Below, piece after piece: positions 37,376 through 49,900 of a DNA stretch of 64,000 nucleotides (the stretch's first letter is position 1; each line of letters opens with the position of its first letter). This stretch comes from Rhodamnia argentea. Its lineage: Eukaryota; Streptophyta; Magnoliopsida; Myrtales; Myrtaceae. The stretch spans positions 29,311,826 through 29,375,825 of the forward strand of contig NC_063150.1 in assembly GCF_020921035.1 (NCBI RefSeq), given 5' to 3'. The notes under the pieces were generated by a model. It was given only the letters and a program-made list of their open reading frames with translations, was not told where the DNA came from and did not search any database. The position numbers and the translations under genes were made by a program.

Positions 37376-37690
37376 ATCCAGACAATCAATTTATTTCATT
37401 TTTAGTTTGAGATGTAAATGTCAAGTGGAAACACTTTGCGTAAAGTTACTTGAACCAGTCCTTGCATGATAAACGAGTGACTCCCACATCTGGCTTCATA
37501 AAACTCGCGCACGGGGTATCGAATTTCCTTTTCTTTTCCCTCTTTCTGCGCATAGTATGGATGCTCCCTTTACTCTCTCTCTTTTTCTTTTCTTCTTCCT
37601 CGGAAGAACGAAAGAACGTGAGAGAAGAGAGTGTAAAAAGAGCAAATGTATCGTGCGTACAGAAAAAGCAGTAAAGAATAAAGAGAGTTC
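36818..37690 (+). repeat. Proximal copy of the duplicated upstream region
   Basis: Second copy of the segment at 35697-36640, ending about 180 bases before the ACD6-like start codon. The TATA-like string of the distal copy is replaced here by TGCGCATAGTATGGATG. Confidence 0.75.
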
Positions 37691-37867
37691 ATGTCCTGTG
37701 CAAAAAGATGCACACCGGCAAAGATGAGTGGATTTGCGTAAACCCCACGAGGCGCTAGAGGAATATTTTATCGTGTATTTAATCTTGGAGAACAGACCGC
37801 AAACGAATTATAACAGGCTTTCGTCTAACTTTTGGAGAAGCCGACATTCAAGTTTCAGAGTTTTGAG

Positions 37868-40800
37868 ATGGATAGCGATAGCACCAGCGTAGATATTCAA
37901 GATCACGAAACTTGGGAGCAGAGAAGGGCTAGATTGAGAGCACTAGAGTCGGTAAACGGAACACAGCTTCAAGCAGAATCCAAATATCGGGTGTCTCTCA
38001 AGCTATGGCCCGCCGTGGAACAAGGCAACGTGGACAAGTTCATCGAAGCCATCGAAAACTGTTCTGCCGGAGAGGGGGTCCCTCTGTCCGACATTATCAA
38101 GATAGAGGGTCCTTCTGGGAACTCGTTGCTCCACGCTGCGGCAGGTATCGAGGAGGGCGACATTCTCCAAGCCCTCCTCGAGGTCATCCGTGACAAGAGT
38201 CTCACCGCCAAGGTGAACTGCCGAGGGGACACCGCGCTACACATCGCCGCAAGAGCTGGCAGGATCCGCGCGGCCGAGCTCCTCCTCAGCTGCAGGGGTA
38301 TTGTGGACACGGCGAACGACATCGGAAACACGGCACTGCATGAGGCTGTGAAGAACAGTAACCGCGAGTTGACCCGTCTGCTCCTGAGTCAAGGCTCAAA
38401 TTTGGTGTATAAGGAGAACAAGGAGGGCAAGTGCCCGCTATATTTGGCAGTCGAGATGGAGGACTCGACGAATCTAAAGCTTTTGATGGAAGCGGTGGAT
38501 GGGCATGAAATCCTTCCCTCCCAGATTGAAGGCATGTCACCGGTTCACGGAGCCGTGCTTTACAAAAGGATAGGTATGTGATTCTACTTACGGTTCTCAC
38601 TTGGGTAAATTTGTCGATCGGACTATATATATAAAATTACCAAAAAAGTCCTAAACTTATTAAAATTGTGTCAATTCAGTCATAAACTCCTTTTTATCAA
38701 TACGTAGTCAATGTAATATCGCATTTCTTGTTAATTTAAAGAGAAATATGATCGCTAGAGGGCAAAGTTCCAGACGCTTGGTCATGAGCATGACTCAAAT
38801 TAATTCATTTCCTGCTCTCCAATGATATAGAAATGCTGAAGGAGATGTCGAAGCGGAAGGAGCTATTTGATTTAAGAGATGATAAAGGCGGTACTCCCCT
38901 CCATCTAGCAGCATATTTGAATTACATTGATGGAGTCGAATTCTTGGTCAACAACTTTGCTTCGAGCGCCTTTGAGGGCGACAAAGAGGGCTATCTTCCG
39001 ATTCATGTCGCATGTAAGATGGATCGTCGTATAATAGTCAAGAAGCTACTTCATCTTTGGCCGAATCCGGATGAGTTGCTAAATCTTAAGGATGGGCAAA
39101 ATATACTTCACGTTGCGGCAAAATGTGGTAGCACCTCGGTAATACGCTTCATACTCGACAATCCCAAGCTTGAGAGGCTTATTAATGCGAAAGACAAGGA
39201 AGGAAATACGCCTCTACATGTGGCCGCATCGCAGTTGAAATTCCCAGCTATTTTGTCTCTCGTTGCAGAGGAGGTAGTTGATATTGAAGTTGTAAACAAC
39301 CGCCACTTGACGGCTTTGGACATTGCAGATGAGCAACTGGCAAAAAGTCATGCAAATCGACAGGTAATGTGATATCCACAAAATGGATTAAAAATTTGTT
39401 TATTTTGACCGCGTTGAACTTGGGCTTTTTTTTTTCCAAAAATAGAATTAAAAAAATTACCAAAATAGGTTAATTTTTTTTTTTACCATTTTAGGTCTCA
39501 CTCGGCGGTCCAAGTGCCGAGCGCGGCAATCCGGCTGCTGCGAGAGACCCCTTGCCCCATTAGCACCCGACTAAAGGCATTGTAGGATGATGGCATCGAA
39601 CAAATCTTACATATAATATATTTCGCCACTCTATCTCCTCAATCATGGGCAGCTATGAGAAGGATAGTTGGGCAATGTTATACGTCCGGAATGAGAAGAG
39701 GCGACTAAATTGACACCGCCACCCTAACCACCAATTACAGAAGCACCGGTTGGGCCGCACGAGAATAAACCACCCGAGATTGTTCGGTCGATCCGGATGA
39801 CCACTTGAGTTCATCTAGTTAGTGATGTTGTCCCTTACCCCTTGGAATATCATACGACGGATGTCATGCCGGGATTCACTCTAGGGTTCGGCCGGACAGA
39901 TTTCACTCAAGGGTTCACCGAGTTTGTCGGCCCATTTCACCGGGCATTCGCTTTTCAATTTCATGACAATCAACAACCGCATACTTTAGCTACTTCTCCG
40001 GTTTCATACGGATCCGATTTTCCTTCTCCTTTCCCATGCTCTCTTATAGTAAGATATGTACCATCTGAGCGAAACATATTTTCCCACTTTGATAATGCAT
40101 CTACATCATAAGATATGCCTTTGTCATATACACATCCTACTCATCCGGATCTTCGTTCTCGTCGGTACAATATTTTATCTACTGAACAACGGAGACAGTT
40201 TGATTGCGGAATAGAAGGTTATGTAGGAAGATGACATCATTAGTAGATGTAATTGCGGTTAACGATTGTTATCTATTATGAAAATCCCATATTTTTCATA
40301 TATCTTACCACTTCTATTTTATGAATATTTTTAATTAAATATGTAAAACAAAATTATTTATTAATTATATGTCTTAATTAATTATTGATAATTTTTTATT
40401 ATAAAAATAAGCTTAAAAAGAAAAAAAATATAAATAAAATAAAGGTTATAAAAATATAAAAAATAAGAAATATATATATAAAAAAAGGCAGTTGAGCGGG
40501 CCCGCTCGGCAATTGGACTGCCGAGCAGCCCGCTCGGCAATTATACTGCTGAGCGGAACCTAAAATGGTAAAAAAAAACTTTAACTTATTTTGGTAATTT
40601 TTTTTAACCCTATTTTGGAAAAAAGCCCAACTTCTCTTGAAGTTCCCTAAATAAGGCTTCTGCAGTAAGCTCAGAAAAAATTGGGTTGCAAGTCTGGGTA
40701 GTGTATCACTTGAAAGGTTTCATTCCTGTGAAATCTGAATTCTTTGATTGGTCGTCCATCTTCTTTTTTAATAACGGTCCTTTTTTTTTACTAGGCTTAC

Positions 40801-41526
40801 CACTTATTTGCAGTATGGACATTAGAAGCTGTTAAAGCACCCAGAAGCATATACAGAGCATCTCGCGGGCCAGAAGGCAGAGACCCGTGGCCAACAGCCA
40901 TAGACCCGGTGAGAGACACGAAGCCTACGCATTTGGATCGCCTGAGGGACAAGGCCAATGCACATATGGTCGTGGCAGCGCTCGTCGCCACCATGACATT
41001 CGCCGCTGGCTTTTCAGTTCCCGGAGGATATAAGAATTCTGAACCAGATGTTGGAATCGCTGCGCTGTTGAACAAGCCCATGTACGACGTCTTCGTGATC
41101 TGCAACACCATCGCCATGTACAGCTCGATAATTGCAGTTGTGTTGCTTCCTCAAACACAGCTCATTGAATTTCAGGTGCCGAATATTTTCCTCAAAAGGG
41201 CAAAGCAGTCGCTGGACCTAGCTATTGCCACCATGTCCGTAGCTTTCATGGCGGGGGTCTACGTGACCGTAAGCAAACGCACTTGGGTCGCCGTTGTTTT
41301 CTTGATCATTGGAATCACTGCCCTCGTCTGTATTTTTACATGTTACGCTGTTATTTGGCTTTTCTTCGATTGGGTGAAACTTTCGGTATCAAGTTTGAGA
41401 CGTTCGTCTCGATATCGTAGAATGTCCCAAGGAACCATTACCAAATGTAGTCTGACCCTATTGATTTTTCTCGTGTCCAAATGTAGTCTGACCCTATTGA
41501 TGTTTATCGTGTTAGTATTTGATTGA
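37868..41526 (+). CDS. ACD6: ACD6-like ankyrin-repeat/PGG membrane protein
   Basis: Exons 37868-38573, 38831-39363 and 40795-41526 join in phase with GT-AG introns, giving 656 residues. Residues about 85-410 hold eight to nine ankyrin repeats (for example GDTALHIAARAGRIRAAELL, GGTPLHLAAYLNYIDGVEFL, GNTPLHVAA). The PGG domain follows at about 463-495 (ANAHMVVAALVATMTFAAGF then SVPGGY), then three further hydrophobic spans. Arabidopsis ACD6 and relatives act in membranes as regulators of salicylic-acid-dependent defence and cell death; that role is inferred here by family. The start is the ATG in MDSDSTSVDIQ; an earlier in-frame TTG at 37832 is not used in this model. Intron 2 (1431 bp) carries a TIR element. 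The C-terminus ends in a 12-residue duplicated hydrophobic tail. The upstream region is a local duplication. ACD6-like genes form large families, so orthology is not claimed. Confidence 0.85.
38625..38730 (+). mobile_element. TIR-element arm fragment in ACD6-like intron 1
   Basis: ATTACCAAAAAAGTCCTAAAC and CAATTCAGTCATAAACTCC are close to the arms of the 22071-22737 family. A single arm or fragment, with no partner in the 257-base intron. Confidence 0.5.
39416..40634. mobile_element. TIR element in ACD6-like intron 2
   Basis: The left end GAACTTGGGCTTTTT and the reverse complement of the right end (GAAGTTGGGCTTTTT) begin inverted arms of about 80 bp. These include a CCAAAATAGG/ACCAAAATAAG block and TACCATTTTAGGT at the inner edge. 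Next to the arms are inverted copies of GCTCGGCA/TGCCGAGC-type motifs, and the right side has two tandem CCCGCTCGGCAATT units. The interior is AT-rich with one 90-codon frame that I do not recognise. No clear target duplication. It removes easily as intron sequence. Confidence 0.7.
41441..41512 (+). repeat. 36-bp tandem duplication at the ACD6-like C-terminus
   Basis: CCAAATGTAGTCTGACCCTA recurs at 41441 and 41477. Each unit encodes KCSLTLLIFLVS or a close variant, so the last residues of the protein are a duplicated hydrophobic segment. Confidence 0.85.
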
Positions 41527-41869
41527 ACATCCTTTGTGTGCTTGTATTCTGTCTAATAAAAGTTTCTTGATATCACATGCTACTATGCTATACTGTAAAA
41601 ACATGAGTTCTGTGAATTGTATTAGGTGTAAATAAAAAAAAAATCATCCTTTTGCATGCGACAAATTATTTGAAGAAGATGAGCTTCAATTGAAACATGT
41701 CATTCTTCCTTTATGTTCCGTCGGTTTTAACTAATGAGGTGCCCCAACCTTTTTGTCGAATAATGTCTCGAATTTGAGTCCGTGTACGAAATCCCACCAG
41801 ACTAGAGAATGTAGATTGATTTATTAAATCAAGTCGATGAGGAACGAAATCTACTCTCCTATTTACACA

Positions 41870-42733
41870 AGGGTTGCGCTTTTTCTACTCTCTTTTTGGC
41901 TACCACACTTCTTGAATTAGTATTTTGATAACAATATTCCTTATGGGTCCCACATTTGGCATATCATACCCATTTAATAGATTATTAAATTCAAACGTGG
42001 GTCTAATTTTGTGTTCTTTTTTTTTTTCTTTTTCTTCCCTATTTCTCTCTTCTTTCTCTTCGGGTGTTTGTCGCGTATGTCTTCCACCGCGCCTCCTACA
42101 CCAAAGGCTCCATTGGCCAAGCCGTTTGTTCACTTTTTTGAAAGTATCATCAAATTAGCCGCTTCTTTCTCATATATATCTCAAGTTCCTTAAGTTCATC
42201 ATCATTAGTTGAATCTTCATCTTCAAAATTGGTTAGGCACGCGTTGGGGTCGAGCTACATGTTGGCGGCCATGTGTTCCTTCATGGCGGGGTAAACTATG
42301 GTTTAGAATGTCTCGATGACGGCGGGTTGAAAGCGCAAAGAGTAGCGAGATGGAGAAGTGAGCAAACAGCACGGCCAATCCCAAGATAAAAAATACAAAA
42401 AAGATTAAATTAATAAAAAGATTAATACAAACAATAAATACAATAAGAGATGGGGTCGAAGACGATGTGGAGGATGTATGTGAAGAATGCAGCGATGAAG
42501 AAAACGTGGGACACACAAAGAGAGATAAGAGAGAGCTAGGGAAAAAAAAAAGTAAACACAAAATGGGATCCACATTTAAATTTAATAATATATTTTTTGT
42601 TGTCGAAAATTTAATAATCTGTCAAATGGATATAATATGCTAAAAGGTGGGATCCACAAGGGATATTATTGTCAAAACACTAATTCAAGGAGTGTGGGAG
42701 CCAAAGAGGGAGTGGAAAAGGGTGACCCTTAGT
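41870..42733. mobile_element. Non-autonomous TIR element
   Basis: The left arm from 41870 (CTTTTTCTACTCTCTTTTTG, CTTGAATTAGTATTTTGA, TTCCTTATGGGTCCCAC) matches the reverse complement of the right arm (CTTTTCCACTCCCTCTTTGG, CTTGAATTAGTGTTTTGA, TCCCTTGTGGATCCCAC) over about 200 bp. Related to 13740-15284 and 35402-35691. Confidence 0.7.
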
Positions 42734-42769
42734 CAAAATATGCGAAATTTCTTATCTAGAGCTTCATAT

Positions 42770-44510
42770 GCAATATCGGATGCAATATTCGGAAGACATT
42801 AATCAGAGTTTGAATATGATTCCTTCATGAATACTACTTGAAAATATTCATTAGACTTAATAGAAACTATCGAGGGTTTTGTCAATCATCAAAACATATT
42901 AAGTGGAATCTAGTCATACAATGTCAGAAGCATGTGATATCCTATAAAATGATAGCCAATTTTAATATGCGTGTGCGTTCATGGAAAACATCATTATGAG
43001 CTATTTGAATAGCGCTCTAGTTGGTACAATAAATGATTGTTCCTTCATGATGATAAACTCTCATGTTTTCTAATAACTATAGCAACCTTAGTAGTTATGA
43101 TATCATATCAGTAAGAGCACAATATTCCGCTTCGGTGCTAGATTCTACTGATAGTGGTCTATTTTTTTTCGCACCATGAGATAAGTGAGTTACCAAAAAG
43201 AAGCAAGTAGCATTTTTTGACATCCACGAATTTAGTCAAGATATATTTACTAAATTATGCTCGAGAGGAATTATAGGTTACCATTTAAATTTAGATATTG
43301 TCGCATGATTGACTAGAGGACAAGCAAAGATGAGCGAATAAAACAATACAAGGCGGGACCCATCGGTTACGGTCAGGCCAAGGCCGAACAGGCCGGGCCA
43401 CCGATCGATACTGTTGGACGGGCCAAGGCTAGTCGCATTCGGCTCGTGTCGTGCCGAATTGCCCAACCTACGCGATACACGGCCGATCGCTTGATGGACC
43501 GCCGGGGCTTCTCCGCCACGTTTGCTCCGCCACCATCCCGATGTCTGTGGTCATCAAATGTCACTAAAAAGTAAGTCAATTATATGAGGACAAATAAAAA
43601 ATGTCATTATCAAACTTTAGGATAAATATAGATGACATTTGCAAACCTTAGATATAAGGATGAATGTCATTTTCAAGGTATCTTATGTCTCTAGATTAGG
43701 TACTTATCGATACTTGATTGATCCACTTGTTGAGGCTATCCTCTTAGGTTTCTAGATTAGGCATTCATCGATACTTGATTGGCCCACTTATTTAGGTTAT
43801 CTTCTTAGATTTCTAGATTAGGCACTTATCGATACTTGATTGGTCCACTCAGTAATGAAACCTTATTAACCATATTATCAAGCATAAACTTCAATAATTG
43901 CAACGAACATTCTTTCCCCTGAACATTTTGTCATAGAGATCGAATTTAAAGTTAGGACGTTTCATGGTGGTAAACTTGGAGTACAATGCACGAGGAGCAT
44001 GCTTGAGTCCATATGATGCTTTATGTAACCGACACACTTTATTAGAACTATGAGTATCCATGAGAAGATTCCATATATACTTTCTTAGTAAGATTGCCAT
44101 AACAAGGACATTTTTAACATCCATCTAGAATAGAAGCCATTGCTTAATGGCACCAATAGCAAGAAGACATTGCGCAAAAGTAAGACATGCAACTAGAGCA
44201 AAGATCTTGTCATAATCAATGTCATGCTCCAAAGTAAAGCCTTACGCTACTAGTCGAGTTTTGAAGCATTCCATCGTACCATCTACCTTAGTTTTGATCT
44301 TATACACACATTTATAACCTACAGAAGATTTTCCAAGAGGCAAATCAACTAAATTTCAAGTATGAAACTTGTCTAACGCATGCAACTCATCCGCCATTAT
44401 TTCTTGCTAAAGAGGATTTTACGAGCTTTTGTATATTTGCAAGACTCATGAAAGAAGTAATAGTACAACAACAATGCAAATCAAGAATCCGAACGGAAGG
44501 TTGACTTACA
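42770..44510 (-). mobile_element. Degenerate Ty1-copia polyprotein fragment
   Basis: On the minus strand, about 44340-43890 reads as the start of a copia reverse transcriptase: a VYKIKTKVDGTMECFKTRLV segment, then MDVKNVLV, then KVCRLHKASYGLKHAPRALY, with several stops. RNase H-like sequence lies near 43000-43210. In between lie a 61-bp tandem repeat (43686-43860) and a GC-rich insertion (about 43300-43560). Dead element. Family motifs are seen; boundaries are approximate. Confidence 0.65.
43686..43860 (+). repeat. 61-bp tandem repeat, about 2.9 copies
   Basis: CTAGATTAGG recurs at 43691, 43752 and 43813, each followed by ATCGATACTTGATTG. It sits inside the minus-strand copia fragment. Confidence 0.9.
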
Positions 44511-46957
44511 TTGGTGGAACCACAAATAAGAGAAGAGGGAATGACCAAGGGTGGAGAATATGTGGATTGTGCATGTTTTGGTAAAGGACGTGAGGAAGGG
44601 GGACTGTATGTGCTTGAAGACTCAACTTCCTTTCCATGTTCTGGTGTTACTTCTCTACATCGGATCCATTGTCGTCTTGGTCATCCTTCTCTACACAATC
44701 TTCAAAGATTAGATTTTAGTTTTAAGTATATTTCTAGTTTAGAGTATGAGTCATGCCAACTTGGCAAATTACATCGTGTTAGTTATCCGTCTCGAGTCAT
44801 TAAACGAACAAAGTCTCCTTTTTTGCTAGTTCATTCGGATGTTTGGAGACCATGTCATGTGACTTCCAATTTGGGTTTGAGATATTTTGTCACTTTTGTT
44901 GATGACTATTCCAGAATTACTTGGTTATATCTAATAAAAGATCGTTCAGAGTTGTTTTTTATATTTTGTGCATTTATGTCTGAAATTTTTACTCGGTTTG
45001 GTGTGCATGTTAAAGTTTTGCGTTCTGATAACATTTAGGAGTACTTTTACGCACCTTTTTACGAGTTTATGACACCACATGGTATGATTCATGAATCTTC
45101 TTGTCCCGATACACCACAGCAGAATGATGTTGCTGAAAGGAAGAATAGACATTTGTTGGAAGTTACTAGATCTATGTTATTTGAGATGAAGGTCCCTAAA
45201 ACCTTGTGGTGCGATGCTGTCTTGATCGCATGTTCTTTCATTAATCGGATGCAATTTTTCTGTTTTGTGAGGTGGTATTCCTTTTTCTACTCTATTTGCA
45301 AATTAGTCACTATTTGCCTTACCACCTTATGTTTTTGGTTGTGTCTGTTTTGTTCGTGATCATCGACCCGGAGTATCAAAACTTGATCCAAGGGATATCA
45401 AGTATATGTTTTTAGGTTATTCCCGTACTCAAAGGGGTATCGTTGCTATTCTCCATCATTGAAGAAATACTTCATAAGCGATGATGTCTCATTCTTTGAA
45501 TCCACTCCTTATCATGATATTCTAATTCTTTGCGTCGAATTAGATGAAGAATTACATGTGACCACCATTTGGTCAACTATTCCGGCTATTTCACCTGCAT
45601 CTATACGGGGATCACGTTCTCTACGGGTTTATACTTGGCGTCCTCGGGTTCATACTCCCTCCCTTTCTCCTGTCACAACTACGTCATCTTCCGTTCCGGA
45701 TCTGCCGTTAGTCGATCCTCCTCATGTATCCGACCTTCATCTTCCTATAGCTCATCACAAAGGTACACGTGCTTGTACTCATCATTCTATTGCAAGTTTT
45801 ATTTCATACTCTTCTGTGTCTCCTTCTTTTTGAGCCTTTTCATCTACTGTTGACCAATATCCTATTCCCAAGTGTGTATACGAGGCATTACAAATTCCTG
45901 GCTAGAGGACGACTATGGAAGAAAAATAAAGGCTTTACGGGTTAATGAAACTTGGGACTTGGTACCTCTTCCTTCGAGCAAAGCTGCTATTGGTTGTAGA
46001 TGGGTGTATGCTGTGAAAGTGAATCCCGATGGTTCCCTTGCTCGCTTAAAAGCGAAACTTGTGGTGAAAGGGTATACTTAGGTGTATGAGGTTGACTATT
46101 TGGATACTTTCTCTCCTGTTGCCAAGCTTACTTTTGTTCGTATTTTGATCTCTCTTGCTGCAACCTATAATTGGTCCTTATTTCAACTTGATGTCAAGAA
46201 TGTCTTTTTGCATGGTACTCTACACGAAGAAGTTTGTATGGAGCAACCTCCAGGGTTTATTGCTCAAGGAGAGTGCGGTGGAATGGTTTGCAAGCTAAAA
46301 AGAACTTTGTATAGTTTGAAGCAATCTCCACAGGCATGGTTTGGAAGATTTTCTAAAGCTGTACTTTCTTTTGGATTGTCTAGATGTAGCAATGATCACT
46401 CTTTCTTTTATATACGGCCAAGGGAAGGCAAATTGTTCTTGATTGTGTATGTGGATGATATTATCGTCACGGGAGATGACTTGGTTGGTATAGCTGAACT
46501 AAAAATCTATCTTCAGAAACAATTTCGGACTAAGGACCTAGGAAAATTGAAGTATTTCTTAGGAATTGAGGTGACACGATCACGAAAAGGTATTGTCCCG
46601 TCACAACGAAATTTGTCCTGGATTTACTCACTAAGATAGGTATGCTGGGATCAAAGCCTCTTGATTCACCCATGGAATAAGGAGTTAAACTGGTTGCCAA
46701 GGGAGGAGAGCTATTTGATAATCCTAAGAGATATAGAAGATTGGTAGGCAAACCGAATTATCTCACAATTGCTCGATCGGACATTACCTTTCCAGTTAGT
46801 GTGGTAAGCCACTTTTTGTCTTCTTATCGTACTTCTTACTGGGATGCGGTAATTCGAATTTTAAGGGCACTTGAAGAAGACTCCGGGAAAAGGAATTGTT
46901 TACCAAAATCATGGTCATAGCAGAGTTGAAGGATTTTCTAATGTTGATTGGGCGGGG

Positions 46958-49900
46958 TGTCGCAACCCTTGATCTCGTCGGCGGGAGATCGGAGGGCTAA
47001 TGGGTCGTCCCTTCGGGTCCGGTTGTGTATGGACCTTCGGACGCGGGCCTCTCCCAAGACGCATTACTCAAATCGCGACGGAGGATAAAATCGTAGTCGA
47101 CCTTTCGGTGCGGTCTAGTGGCATGTGCTATGTGTGCATGCCTCGGAGTCGCCACCAATCGTTTCGTGGAAGGTACGATTGGAAACCCTATCGAATAGTC
47201 GGGAGTTTCTATTCGATTCTACGAGAACCGGAGAAGTGGGTTCGGGGACTTAGTTACGTCAATTATCTTAATTGACGCCCTTTCGGTACCTAAGTTGAAT
47301 GAATTTTTCTAATTTCGGATTTCATGCAGATGAGTGGGGTACGGATCCTAATCTAGGAGTTCATGCGGATGGGAGTGACTATCCTAGCAATCACAATCAA
47401 TTAAAGTAAATGCGCAAATCAAGGAATCCATAACATGCGGATAAAGCACATCAAATCGGCGTGTCATTCCTAGTATAGCCCTATTGGCTTAGAGAAAGAG
47501 GTATTCAAAGCATAGGAGAGGATCGGGAGTGATTTGGAAGCGATTCGCCCATGAGGGGCAAAATCGTAATTTTGAGAAAATTTGGGGACGATTTGCCAAA
47601 AAGGGCAAAATCGTCATTTCAGAAAAGATCCGGAGTGAAAAGTATTGAAAATAGGATTGGCCACCTAAACTGACCCATTTCCTAATTTCCGACATTTTTT
47701 TTGGAATTTTCTGGAATTTTTTATGAAATTTTTTGGGACAATTTGCCCTTGAGGGGTAAAATTGTCATTTTTGGAAAGATCGGGAGAAGAAATCCCAAAA
47801 ATAGGATTGGCCAGTTGACTGTGGCCATTCCTCAATTTGTGAGAATTTTTGGAATTTTTTAGGAATTTTCTACAATTTTTCCTAATTTTTTGGGATTTTC
47901 TATGATTGTTCTATTTTTATTTTATTTTTTTTTTAAACAAATCATTTTTCGAATTTTTTTTTATTTATCGGACCGGGTCAAACCGATCGACGGACCGGCC
48001 AACCCGGTCCGAACTCACACTCGGATCCGCGCGGCACCGAAACGACGTCGCACCAGCATTTTCATTCGAAATTTTTTAAATTCCCTCCTAAAATGAAATG
48101 TGTGTCTCAGATTGTGCCACGTGGCGATCTATGGACCCTCCGATCAGAGGTTAAAATCTTCGGCTCAGGATTCGTCACGTGGCGAAATCACAACTCTCTG
48201 ATCTGATAGCAAACCGACGGTCAGGATGAAGACACGTGGCTAATCCACGGTCGTTTGATCGTTAGATCAGATCCACGGTCAGGATCGGACGACGTGGCTA
48301 GTCCACAACCGTCCGATCAAATGTATTTTTTTATTCCAAAAATGATTTTTCCATTATTCGTTTTTTTTTAAGAATGATCCAACGATCAGAATTGTGACAC
48401 GCGGCCAAACCTGGGCCGCGCGATCACAAAATATTTTTTTATTTTTGAAAAATCAGAATATTTTGAAAATTCATTTTTTTATTTTCCAAAAATCCCAAAT
48501 CACGACACGTGGCATTATTTCACCCGTCGGATCAATTTTGTTTTTTTTGTTATTCAGTTATAACGACCGGCGCTGACGTGGCCGCCACGTGGCTGCCACG
48601 TCATCACCACGTATGCGTTGACCAGGTCAACTCTTGTTGACCGGTCAACTCCCTCGTCGGAGAAGATCATCGGCGCCGGTGATTCTCTCCGGCGCCTCGC
48701 CGGAAATGCGTTTCCGACGTCAAAAACTCTCTAAAGTCTAGTGATCCTCACACTGATAAACTCCGAAGCCAATCCTAATCATCATACGTCGAAATCAACT
48801 TCTAACAATACCTGAAACTTGACTACCAAAAACTTCACAGTCTAGAATTCCAGCTTTACAGTCAGAGTCCGACGAGCTTCGATTTCTCTATTGCAGTCGT
48901 TTGCTTTTCATTTCTAGCCAAACATCTAGCATCCATAGGTGAAAAGAGACTTACCTGCTCATCTTTGCGCCTCGATATACATCCATTGAAGACTCCTACC
49001 TTGCGACTCCGGTGAGGTACGGGAAGGGTTTGGTCGACGGTTTTCATGCAATAGATGCGCAAAGAAAGGCGCAGCAAGCATCTTTGATAGATTCAAAGCA
49101 AACATGTGAACTAACAACGCGATCAGAGGTATTCTCTTGGGGTTCAAATTCGGATCTCGTTGTAACATTTTGTCGAACGGTCGGCATGCAGTCTTTAAAA
49201 ACGTAAACCATTGATCCACTATTTGAATCAAACAAAAATAAGGCTGGATTTGTGTTAAACAGACTTAGATCTACAATCGGTTTACGTTGTTTCAATCAAC
49301 AGCGGATCAAACTCCAGAATCACAGTAAGTCGAGAAGAATAAGGGCAAGCGAAGACTGACCTGTGTTCGTCCGAGCGTCGGCGACATGATCCGTCCTCTT
49401 GATCTCTGTCTCGTATTTCCTTTCTTGATGAAGTTCTCGAGTGAAAGTCCGCGAAGGACCTCTGATGAACGTCAATGGTCTCCGTGCTCTCCTCGTGTGT
49501 CTCACCAAACGGAGTCTCCCCTCGAGCTCGATGAAGCTCTCCTTCAATCTTTTCTTTTTTGTTCTGTTGTAGCCACCCCGTTTTCTCGTTCACTTCTTCT
49601 TTTATGTTGCAACCGAAATCCCAAAACCGCCTGGAGGTTCTGGTGCACGCGAGAGAAAACTGGGCTCCCCAAAAAATCCACCCCCTCCAGTTCGTTATGC
49701 TCGCTCTTCGATCCTTGGGGAAAGGATGGGTCGATGAGGAGATCCCTCTTTGTGATTTGGTTCCCCCCCTTTTTCTTCAAAAATTTGACTTTCATTTAGT
49801 CTTTTTGCTTCTGCTTCCTGGCGTGCGAGCGAAGAACCTGCAGAATATCTTCTTGCGTGAGTTTTTTTTGCTTGACCTAGTCAACTCGTTGACTTGGTCA

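Noticed and set aside
37832..37834. Start of the ACD6-like protein at 37832
   Set aside because: That codon is TTG. The first in-frame ATG is at 37868.
39407..40643. A 9-bp target duplication for the intron-2 TIR element
   Set aside because: The flanks (GACCGCGTT and TCTTGAAGT) do not match, so the superfamily is left open.
44000..46958. A 5' LTR or gag for the plus-strand copia element
   Set aside because: I searched by eye for TGTTAGAAG-type sequence before the pre-integrase region and found none; the sequence there belongs to the opposite-strand fragment.
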